From positions 1 through 64,000 of the forward strand of contig JAFEUB010001059.1 in assembly GCA_024529925.1 (NCBI GenBank): DNA of 64,000 nt. The letters run 5' to 3'. A program made the translations under genes and the position numbers. Under the pieces are notes generated by a model, which saw only the letters and a program-made list of their open reading frames with translations, had not been told where the DNA came from and did not search any database. Below are positions 39,401 to 51,400 of the stretch, in pieces. Source of the DNA: Ophthalmolycus amberensis. Its lineage: Eukaryota; Chordata; Actinopteri; Perciformes; Zoarcidae. Position 1 is the stretch's first letter; every line of letters starts with the position of its first letter.

Positions 39401-42400
39401 GTGACATCGAAATCAAGTCTGATGAGATTGTGGAGACATTCATGGAAACATTATAAATCAATCCCAGTTTTGTAATTCATCTTTCATCTCTGCTTTCAGA
39501 GTTCTCCTCCTGGACGCCTCCCTGGAATCTTAATATCTCCCTGGCAGGCCCGCTCGTACCGCCGGGAAAGCAGCAGCAGCGCTTCCAATCAAATCAGACC
39601 TCTGGATGATAGATGAGTGAGTCCCAGTCGCAGTCTATAACATGTCTGCACTCCCATCTCACTGCCCTGACAGCTGAAAAAACCCACTGAGCCGGTGCTT
39701 GGACCCCCCTGCAGTGCTTATTTTTTCTCCCATCATCCGCAGGTGTTACATGGAAATTCATTATCGAGGTGGTTCGACGAATCAGAGGGCGCGAGGGGAC
39801 GAGTGAGGGAGGGGTTTGCGGCAGGTGGTCACTGCGACCTGGCCTCAATGTGCTGTGATGCTTTGAGGGCACATCTGTCGTGTGGTCTCACATGGGAAAC
39901 CTGGGGGGGGGGGCTTTGAGCGCCCACAAGAGCGTGCGTGTGTGTGTGGGTGTGTGTGTGTGTGCGTGCGTGTGCGTGTGTGTGTGCGTGTGTGTGTATG
40001 CGTGTGTGAGAGTAAAGGCTTCAACCACAGTCTTACCGTCAGCGATGAGGTGCTCCGGCACATGGAGGATGACCCGCACCGAGAGGCTGCAGGACATGTG
40101 TGAGGAGCAGACGAGGCCGATCACGCAGCTGATGACGCTGATCAAAGTCAGGGTGGTCTTATTGATGGGGCTCCGCGGGGAACCTGCTGCCGGGGGGAGA
40201 GAAACGAGCGGGGGGGGGGGGAGAGGTGGGAACAAACAAATGTGTGAAGCAGTTTCTTTTTTTACCCCCCCCCCCCCACATGCCCCTCCAGACACACATG
40301 CACACAGCAGCACCACATACAAACGCACACCGCTTACACGGGGAGTCGTTTTTACAAACAAGCCAGAAGGAATATGGGCTCAGCCACCATGAAAAGGCCC
40401 TTTAGGATGAAGAAACCTCAAGGCCTATGGGAGCTTTAGACCGGGCATAGCTCAGTGGCACAGAAATAAGGTTTACCATTGAAGGGTTTTAACATCCAAG
40501 CTGGGATGTGAGGGATGAAATACAAAAAAGAAGAGGCACGGGCCTCAATAAAAGTGGTTCAGAGGTTGTTTTGCAACCTTCCTTCTACTCTCCCTCTCTG
40601 CCCGAGTACAGAACGCCTCCCTTATCTCTGTTACTCCAGAGTGCAACACAGAATGTGTTAAACGTGATCCGCAGGGGCATGCATGCACACACACACACAC
40701 ACACACGCACACACACACACACACAAGTCACAGTGACCTTGAATAAAGCCACTCACACTCTGTTTAAAGAAAGGGTTATTTTCTCACCGGTAGAATAACT
40801 CTAGATTACGTTGTCACTTTTTAAATTACTCTGGCAGTGTTTTGCTGCCGACGGCGATCCTTTAAACAAAAGCCAAAGTAGAACGCTGACCTATCGTATT
40901 ATGTGTAAAGTTAGTTTATTCAATCAAGTGACTCGCCCCGGAATTATACAAAAATATGAATGTGGGGCATCATTTTATCTTTTTTTAATTTAATTGAATT
41001 ATCATAACATTCAAAAGTATCTCCATTCGGCTTTTACATAAAGAAGTTGAACATTTCGATATTGTCGTCATACCTGCGACTCCTTTTTCCTCTGGATGTA
41101 AACAACATGGCAGTGGCAGCGCTGCAGCTCCATTCTATTCTTAAGCCTCGCTCTAATTAAAGGTGTTGGCTGCACTTCTGGAGGCATCGCCGTGTTTGTG
41201 GCACCTGAGCACACGGCGGGGGAGCGAGTGGCCCCGAGGCGTTGTGGAGGCTTGTAGAGCCGTCTGACAGCAGCTATTATTCTGAGGGCATTGTCTCTTT
41301 TATTTCATTGATTTCCTCCCACACCCCGCTACTGTACGTGGAAGCTTGCGAGGACGCGGCATGCTGACGGACACGGCGTGCTGCACCACATCACTCTCAC
41401 ACATTTGCACAGGCTCCTCCTTAGAAACAATATTTTGCGTGGAATATTATTTCAAAAATAAGGCGTTAGATCGACGTCTGATCTCGTGGACTTGTTTGAT
41501 TCCAGTCAACAAGACTGAGATCAGCATTGCATGCTCCAAACACACACAGCTATGTACGTACACAGCACACCGTGGACACAAACTCCATGTGCTTTTGAAA
41601 AGGGGGCACAATCACGAGCACACGCAACACCACGGAGCCATCCATCTGCTATATGCACCGCAAAGGTTACTTGTCATGCGTCATGGCGACGGTAATACCA
41701 TCAGACGGCGGGATAAACTGTCTGTGGCTGTGCGAGTCCTCCTTACCCCCTGAGCCCCACGCGCTGTTGGCGTTACCGTTTCTCATACCTCGACTCCGGC
41801 GGCGGCTGCGGTTTGGGTCGGTGTAAAAGGCCAGCTGAGGCTCGCTGTCTGCCTCCGTTCCAGAGTCCCCGTCTGGGTTCAAGAACGTTGAACCCGCTGT
41901 TGGATTCACACATTAAAGAAGAGGAAGAAATGAAATAAAAGATACACCTGCAATGAGAGGGGAAAGTAAAAGGTCTGGAGCCGTGGTGGGGCGGTGTTTG
42001 TCTCATGGAGGATGTCAGAGAAAGGGCAGTCATGATGCTGCTGCTGCTGGATTCAGCGGTTGGAACAGATCATAAAAATGTCCTTCGATCAATAAATGAA
42101 ATGTAGGTTAATGGAGATGGAAGCCATGCAGAAAATAACCGTATCATAGAGAAAAGAAAAGCTTGTTTGAGCTACTTCATTTGAGAGGAACTGTGACCAG
42201 ACGTCCATCAGGAGTGAACACAATGCAGCTCCTTGACTTTGGTCTGTGCTGTAAGTCAACGGTTTGCTGCTGGGAGCAGTTTGAGTGAATCGTACCTCAG
42301 GTTGGGCAGTTTATTACAACACAGAAACATTTGCCTTGTAGAGCGAACCTTCATAGTTTCACTGTTGTAAATATCCACAGTGGACGACAACTGATATTTT

Positions 42401-45400
42401 TGGATTATTTTTAACACATGTAACGCTTTAGTCTTTTACATTTGCAATATATATGGACAAAACATATACGGTACTGTATATTGACAGAGGTGTCGTTATA
42501 GATTTAACAGTAACTCAGCAATTCTGTTTTAATTGAATAATCCTTTAGTCTATCAAATGTCAGGGAACAGTGAAAACTACAAAATTCTCACGTCTGACAA
42601 GTGGGAACCACCGGCTGGTTGTACATGAAAACTAATATTGTGACAAAGTATGTGGCATATTGACAGCTCTGTTCTGAATACAGGGTCACTGCCACCCTGA
42701 GTGGACCAATATATTGGCTGCCGGTAAATGGCAGATTGCTCTTCTGGTTTCGTTTATTTGGGACGATTTTAGGGATTTACTTTTGGTAATTTAGTGGTTC
42801 GCCTCCGATGAACGAGCGAGAGCGACAGCGTGTAATGACAGCACAGAGAGACAGCAGATGTACACGGCTAACTGTGCAGTAAGGGTTAACGGCAACCAAA
42901 CTGGAGTTGGTGATTGTTGGAATTAGGGTTTTGTTGAGTTTTATTTTGTTTCTGCTGAGTTTGAAAGTGTTTTTTAATATGCAAGAATATTTCCTTAATC
43001 TATTAGTCTAGAAAAGATGAGGGCTCGACATTGACCATTCTACATCGTGAATAGCATTTCAAGGTAAACGTATCTTGTCTCATTGATTACATTTTATTTT
43101 GACGTATCACAAGTTTAAAAAAAAGAAATGCTAAAACACAAGCCTTCATGAACAATTCTACTCAACTGGGGGGAAAATGAAGCGGAATAAATGTAGAAGA
43201 AGCTTTGTTTGGGATGAAAATCCCACTCGAAGCAGTTAATCATTGTCCATTTTGCACTTGGGTGAGATAGTAAACGTAGGAGGCGAGTGAATAGAGCTTG
43301 AATAGATCCGTCAGCTAAAGCTACGATACGATCTGAAGGACGAGGTACACACACTGATCTTACAATACAACTTGTCTGTACTGCGTTTCAGCCCAGTGTG
43401 TTCCAGCAGAGGCATTAGCTATATTTAGAGGGCATGTGTTGAGGCTTGTCTTACAAGTGTTTAGCGGATTGAGAATCACAAAGTGAGGGGGAAAATCCAT
43501 CAAAGCAGCAAAGATCTGCTGCCTCAGCGGGACGCGTGTGTGAACTGAAACAAAACTCGCGCTAACGTTGCTCAGCGACAAGAGCTTTAAGAATCCCAGA
43601 CGAAGACGCGGCGTTTGATTAAAGTGGAGAAGATCCCTCCGAAAAAAAGAAAGAAGAGAAAAGGTGGGAATGAAAACACTGCTGGCAGCAACGGCAATGT
43701 GGCAGACTGAGCAGGACTTTGTCACGACAGCAGCCTCATCAGCACCTCACGTCGTTGCTTTGAGACGAAATGAATGCGTAGTGTAAATATTATTGGCAGC
43801 CGTGAGGATCTGACGCCGCAGATGTTGCCGTTGCTTCACTTCACAAGTGGGGAGGCAGATTTTTTTTTTGATGACACCATTGTTTCAGCAGCATTTCACA
43901 CGACTGATTTAATAACAAAGCAATATTCACTGCACAATCCCCCCCCCACGGAAATGTTTACTGGCAGGGAACAAAGTCCTCTGGAAGATTATTCAGTGTG
44001 CTATTAAAGAGTGCAGTACACTGATCTCCACGCAGTGATCGGGGGCAGACAGAGCTATTTCTTCAATAGGAACTAAGAGAACTTTAGTTGACCCCTGTGC
44101 ATCACTAGCCAACTAAAAGTTTGGCTTTTTAGTTTTACACTTTTCAAACATATTGGCTGTTTTGATGTATATGACATACATCTTTGCAAAGGTGTGATTT
44201 TTTATGAACATTTTTTAAATTTTGTAGGTTTAACCAAAGCTCATATAATAAATCTAAAATAAAAAATTCCCCATTGACACCCATTCAAACCTTTTGATCC
44301 GACGGCCATCACGGCGTAGAACCATGCATTCTATCACGTCAGATGTTTGTCTGTCCTATGGCGGCACACACACATACATACATGTGTTTTTGCTGGTTTC
44401 CTGCACAAAAGGACTGAAGTTGCTTAAAAGATTGAACTCAGTGAAAGAGGAAAATAATATTAATATGTCTTACTAGCAGATCAGTTTTGCCCTTTAAGGA
44501 GATCGGAGGAAAGTTTTTTTAAAGTGAGGCACAATAGTTTAATATTCATCATGCAGGGACATTTAGATAATATGTGACACATAAAAAAAGAGGTGTCTTA
44601 CTATGTTACATTCCCCTTTTGAGGAAACTAATTAATTTCCTCGTGAAACACGTACACTGTAAAGCTGGATGAAGTTAACTTAACAAGGAGCAACAAACGC
44701 TGTCAAGTTCAAGACCAGAAATGACCATTTCCATCACCAATAAGGAAGTTGATTAGTGACTCAGTGGCCTCTCTGCTCTTTAGGAAAACACTTCTAGCAA
44801 AGCCATCCCCATTACATTGATATTCAGAAATGAAACATGGCAGTTAGATATGTGCAGCCCACTGTCACTCTGTATTCAAAATGTTGCCTATTACTGGTTT
44901 TAAAGGCCGTATTACAGTTAAGTGATGTCATCTTACTCAACCTACCAGACTGTTCTAGCCGCTCTATTTGCCTTGTGATTATAACCACATTACTCATGAT
45001 TATTTATCAAAAAGATTTTGTGAAAGCACCAATAGTCAACCCAACAATATTGGTGCAATATGGATATTGAGGTATTTGGTCACGATATTTGATTCCCGGC
45101 CCTTATTAGGGGTCACCAAATGGGGTGACCATGGTCACATTGCAGCTGCTGAACATCAGCATGTTAGCATCGTCACTAAACGTTAACATCCTACCGTGGC
45201 TGTAGACTCTTAAGCAGTGTGCTTGTCTGAACTACTTGTCAGATGGTGGATTTTCTTATTTCCAGTCCTATTTCTGTCACTTCTCATGTGTACAACCGAG
45301 TCCGAGTCCCTCTCGGTACAGCGACCGCCAGCGTTTGGGGATGGTCTCGCAGTGTAGCCGTTAGGAACAACTACAAACACTTCTGATTCCCAGCATGGTC

Positions 45401-48400
45401 ACACAACACATCGTACTAACTACATCTGTTTGAGCATAAACTCACTTTTAGTCAAAGGATTGCTGTCGATCCACTTTCTGACAATCAATTCATACTTTCA
45501 GCACAAATGAAAAGTAAACCTAGAGAGCCTTGAATCCCAAAACACTGACTGTTGATACATTTCCCCGACATGTCCATATCCACCCCAACATTAAAGCCAT
45601 TATGTGTGCTCTGTACTTTTATACTGAGAAAATACCTCGACGAACCAAAGCCTGTATTTATAGGGGTCAGGATCTCATTAAAACTCTCAAGTTCACAACT
45701 TTAGGAAATGAGGCTTTGGAGTGGTGCTGTAACACACCTGAATAGAGCAGCGCAAGGACAGCTTTGAGTCGGAGAGAGGAGAGAACATAAGAGGGCCGTT
45801 GGCTACATTGTAAGAGTACAACACTGGAATAACTTAAAAAGTGTTGAAAGGAAACTCTACCTCGCCGCTTCTGAGCTGAGTGGAAGCTGACCTAACACGG
45901 AGATCTGCATTTGAAATTACATTTATCGCAATAAGTCAAAAAGAAAAAAAAGAAATGTACCGAAGACAAAAGACAACCACATGAAAGGTTACCGCCGTAT
46001 AGTTAGAAAATGTCCAATTAGTGTGAAATGAGATGCTTTCCACAGGGCTCATGGATTCAGCTTGATGCGTACATGTAGTTAAGTTCTAGCAGGGCTGCCT
46101 TCAACGTTTCCAACCGGAAATGCCACTTGAAATATAATCCCTGGTTTACGGAGGAGAATGAAAGTGCCTCCTGAGGAGTTAAGACCAAATCTCACACAGC
46201 GGGTATCCGGCAGCCTTCACGATTAAAACCAGAGCCGAAAGGTGCTGCGCTCGCTCACGCCTGTGAAAAGGAGACGGGGCTCGTCTTAAGTATTCCCCGC
46301 ATGATGTAAGCCCGCGACTCAGCATGCGCAGCAGGCACAAGTGCCTCTTATAAAGCAAAAAAATAAAATATTATGTCCAGTGCTCCACAGCTCTATAAAT
46401 ATGGAAGGGTGCTGGTGTGGAGTGAGAGAGCGGGCAACGACACCAGAATGACAATCCATGCTGACAGAGGCGGGACTCGTCAACACACTGATTCAATGCC
46501 ACAGCAACATGGACGACAACGATGCAAACAAAGCTTCGGATCATGTGTGTGAAGACACGAGCTGACTTCTGAGTGTACGAAGCAGGCTGTACGATGAAGA
46601 AAACACAACTTGTGCTACTGAATCAAATCACACAATAAAGGGTGGGATCTCTCTCTGCGTGTCCGTTTATCCGCCCCGCTCTAGTGTCGAGGTTGGTGCA
46701 ATATTAATAAACAAAGCATGAACAAGTAATAACGCCCTGTTCAGCAGCAGGGGCGGGGCTTCACTTGTACTATTTGATGCTATTTTTACAACTAGGGTGG
46801 CCCCGTCTGTGTCGATTACTCGTCATTTGGATTTCTTTGGCTGATTAGTCAATTTTAACGTTTTTTTTCATGCTGAATGACTTTTCTCCAAGACACCTGA
46901 GGGCACATCTCTGGTAGACACAAGATTTAAAGTGGAGCTTTTGTGTGATTCTTTATGGAGGAACTAGTTTTACAGATCTGTCGATTGACTCGACCAATTG
47001 ATTAGTAGTCATATATATATATAAAGGACAGCCTCCAAAGAGAAGAGAGGACAGCCTCCAAAGAGAAGAGAGGACAGCCTCCAAAGAGAAGAGAGGACAG
47101 CCTCCAAAAAGAAGAGAGGACAGCCTCCAAAGAGAAGAGAGGACAGCCTCCAAAGAGAAGAGAGGACAGCCTCCAAAAAGAAGAGAGGACAGCCTCCAAA
47201 AAGAAGAGAGGACAGCCTCCAAAGAGAAGAGAGGACAGCCTCCAAAGAGAAGAGAGGACAGCCTCCAAAGAGAAGCGAGGACAGCCTCCAAAGAGAAGAG
47301 AGGACAGCCTCCAAAGAGAAGAGAGGACAGCCTCCAAAAAGAAGAGAGGACAGCCTCCAAAGAGAAGAGAGGACAGCCTCCAAAGAGGAGAGGACAGCCC
47401 CCAGAGAGAAGAGAGGACAGCCTCCAGAGAGAAGACAGGACAGCCTCCAAAGAGAAGAGAGGACAGCCTCCAAAGAGAAGAGAGGACAGCCTCCAAAGAG
47501 AAGAGGACAGCCCCCAGAGAGAAGAGAGGACAGCCTCCAGAGAGAAGACAGGACAGCCTCCAAAGAGAAGAGAGGACAGCCTCCGAAGAGAAGAGAGGAC
47601 AACCTCCAAAAAGAGGAGAGGACAGCCTCCAAAGAGAAGAGAGGACAGCCTCCAAAGAGAAGAGAGGACAGCCTCCAGAGAGAACAGCCTCCAGAGAGAA
47701 GAGAGGACAGCCTCCAAAGAGAAGAGAGGACAGCCTCCAGAGAGAAGAGAGGACAGCCTCCAAAGAGAAGAGAGGACAGCCTCCAAAGAGAAGAGAGGAC
47801 AGCCTCCAAAAAGAAGAGAGGACAGCCTCCAAAGAGAAGAGAGGACAGCCTCCAAAAAGAAGAGAGGACAGCCCCCAGAGAGAAGAGAGGACCAACTCCA
47901 GGAGATGAGTGAGGACCAACAGATGGTACCTATTGCCCTGCGTCTCCTCCTCATACTGTGTCAGTGGAACATCTTCTCTAATCAGACCATTGACTTTGAC
48001 ATATTAAGAAGTATTGAACAAAGGAAGCGGAAGTAAGCATATTTCCTATGGCATAATGATAATATATAATAATATAAAAAAGATAAATAGAATGTATATT
48101 TTTGAACTGTTTTCTCTGCTGAATCAGACTTCTTGGATTTATCCTTTAACTGCAATGATTACACTTGTGTCTTGGTGTCCTCGTATTGTATTGTATTTTA
48201 TATATTGTTGTTGTATTTGTTTTTTTTTGATACGATATGGACTCATGAGTCTGAAATAAAATTTGATTTATTTAGGCTTTCCCCCCGCCAACAATTGATA
48301 ACATATATCTCGGGAGTGTGTGCTCCAAGGTAGCTTTAACAGCTTGACAGAGTAGCAGTGGGGGGCGGGGCTTAGTGAAGGGTCAATGAGTCACACCTGC

Positions 48401-51400
48401 ACTATGAAAGGTCAAAATGTGTGCCGTAAAAATGTCCATTTGTTGGCAGTACAACATGCACAAACGTATAAAGCGACCATCAACTAATGCGTCTTTACCC
48501 CCAAGAGAAACAACATGTAGTCCGGTTGCTTGGCGGCTCATCTTCCCCCTCTCTTGAACATTGTCATCTGATTATTCTTGAGGCAGCCCTATCATGCTTA
48601 AAGTGTGTGCTTTTTCACTTCTTCCTTCCTACCAAACAATCCCAGATGTAATGAAGGACATTGGCGTTACTTCAGGTCAAAGTGTGTGTCGTGATGAAGG
48701 CCTAAAAACTTACACTTACGCCCCATTCTGACATGAATGAAATATTCACTGGGCTCTTCGACATTTCAACCTTTGGTAAATTACAGGATACGGCCTGTAA
48801 ATATTCATGGATGTTCCACAGGACAAAGCCAATGAGACAAAGCCATCGCTCTTCTGATGACATGAATTCATTCTGTCGTTCTATTGGTTCCCACACAGGC
48901 CCTATGTGCTGCCGTTGGCATGTTTCCATCTATCTATCCTTAAACTACAGGAGGACCCTCGAGTGATGGCGCCTGCAATTCTTACTGCGGTGGGGGTGAA
49001 TTATCAGCCACATATTTAAAGCACACCCAGCTCGCCTAGCAAAATAAATCCTGGGCTTCATTTTAAGGCAACCTTTGTTGTGTAAGCTGAAGTACAAATA
49101 CATTTAACATGAACCTTATCCACAAATTTAGACAACATGATGATCATTATACTGCAAGGTCCACATCCAATTAGGTATGATTATACACCTGCTCAGCAAT
49201 AATGAGCATGAAATGCTCATGCAGGCCTGGGGCCTCTCCATTCACTCCCTCTGACATTGTGCTTTCTCCCATTTGACAAGCTTGTACTTCCGGTTGCTTT
49301 AGAAGTAACACTGGAGTCCGTTAAATGTGCTGACATATGGAAGTGAAGAGAGGCTCTTGGGCATCTTCAGCAAAACACAAAAAAGTAGAAAGAGTCATTA
49401 CCTGACCTGCCTCCTCCTACTGACACATGCAGAGAAGATGTCCACTGAGGAGCACAGGAGATCCGTCTCTGCATATTTTATGACGGAGATGAAAACTGTT
49501 GACTAGAAACACCAACAACAGCGACTCAAGAACTGCACGGAGCAGATCTAATTGCCTGCTTAGACAGTCTCGTTCCTATGCAGCGGGCTTTGGAGAATAT
49601 CAACGTGCACCTGGAAGCTCTGAAATTTCAAAAGTGCTGTGTGTGTGTGTGTGTGTATTAGTTGAATGCATTAGGCGGCACATCCTTGTACTTTCAAATA
49701 CAAACCTGATACAACGATTATAATGAGTGTGCAGGGATCCTTTTTTGCTCTCTGGTATCATATTCTGCATTCTTTTTGTCGAAATAAGGAAAATGTAGCT
49801 GAATTATCACGAGGAGACCTTCTCTGCTTTGTTTCTGAATGTGGAGCAGATCTGTCAGTGGGTCAGCTAAAATAACATGCTCACGAGCAAATCATATGAT
49901 ATTAACTCGCACGATATAAGTTCAACAACCGAGGCAGCTGTGAGCGAGAACCTAAGTGTAGGGAGAGGTAAAGAACGACACCTGCGTGTATGAACCAAGC
50001 TGGTGAACGGAACCGAGCATGTAGAGAACACAGCAAGGTAGAGAACCTTGGCTGGAAACCTATGGAGGCTCTGGGCCTCTTGTGATTGGTCACACGTCCC
50101 CAAACAGATTGATGTGCATTCGCTTTCTTCTGAAAACGTCGTTTGTCATAAACATGAGAAGCCGAGTCATGATACTGGTGACTTATTGGAATTTGATACA
50201 GTCAATGGGGCCAAAACTAATCAGCTCTATGCCAACACATTCACTTCTATGTAGGCTCCGATCTATAGACAACGTCAAGGGCCAGTTATTTAGAACTTAA
50301 CCTTTGGTGATATTCTCCAAATTTGTGGATTTCGATATATATTATAATGTTATGAAGCCACCTGGTTGTTATTGTGTTAATAATTTATGAATTAATTAAT
50401 ACAATAAACACAGCCTCCAGTACATCGGCACACCCTGAGACACATTTGATGAGTCCACTTCTGACAATACTGTTCATCGCAAATATTTCATATTCTATAA
50501 AATCACTTGGCACATACTATAATAATATACTACTACAATACAATACTAATTGAATAGAATATAATAAAACAATACTACATAAGGATAGTGAGTCAAGTTT
50601 TTTCAGGCCAATGTTCAGATATGCAGTGTAGTCATCTGTAAACATAGAATAATGGGGCTCGAGAGCAACTAGGAGAGAGTTCTCTGAACTGGAGTCTGTT
50701 CATTTGCTTGTGATCATGTTTTTATCGCGGCTTGTGACATATGATATAAATCTGATGCCGCAAATCATGCTGTATTGAAGAAGACTTGGAACTAGAGATT
50801 GAGAGCATAAACTCATGTTTACAATGTTTACTGAGGTAATAAATCAAGAGAGAAGTAGAGTCATTTTCTCATAGACTTCTATACAACCAGAGGAGTCGCC
50901 CCCTGGTGGACATTAGAGAGAATGCAGCTTTAACACATGAAGCATTGGCTTCACTTTTCAGAAGCGAAAGTTGCCGTCTGGTTGGTCCAAACTCACAGAT
51001 CTCAAAGAGACTTAAAGATAGATCCTCTGGATAACTCTGTAAATACACATATACTTTAAGGTACTGCTTTAGTTGGGGATTCAAGCGAGCGGACAAAGTT
51101 ACCGCTAATATGCTAGCCTTAGTATGCTAGTGTTAATCCGTCACACTGGATGGACAGGTCAAACAAACACAGGACTTTCACTCAGGAGACCTATTTTTTT
51201 GTGTCCGTGTGAAACCTAAGTCAACGCAGCCTACTCACCAACTTATTTAAAGCCAAGCCTCAATCTTTTTGTTTCGTAGTTTTGTTGCCAAAGCAGGTTC
51301 TGCACTGCAGGGGCTGCAGGCAAACTCAACACCCGTATGGCTTGATATTCGTAGGAGCATGCAAAATGAATTTAGTAAGATACCATATGAACAGTTGTTC

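Larger units (their letters stand above)
35973..40036 (-). other. astn1: astn1 intron E6-E7 (4.1 kb)
   Basis: It starts with the CA-repeat next to the E6 donor. It contains a short repeat related to the common fish motif TGTGTTCACACCAAAC at about 36286-36400, and is pyrimidine-rich on the sense strand (+ purine-rich at 35985-36140) next to the E7 acceptor. No second gene is seen. Confidence 0.78.

Noticed and set aside
39880..40392. 170- and 157-residue open frames over E6
   Set aside because: The + frame is antisense to E6 and the CA-repeat. Only the minus-strand exon part (40037-40186) is real coding sequence.
40440..40510. tRNA-like start (gggcatagctcagtggcac)
   Set aside because: The A-box resembles a tRNA promoter, but no matching B-box or cloverleaf follows. 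At most it is a tRNA-derived SINE fragment.
46953..47954. Minus-strand open frames of 266-333 residues rich in LSSLLFGGCPLFSLEAV
   Set aside because: Translation of the 23-bp minisatellite in its three frames. The repetition explains their length.
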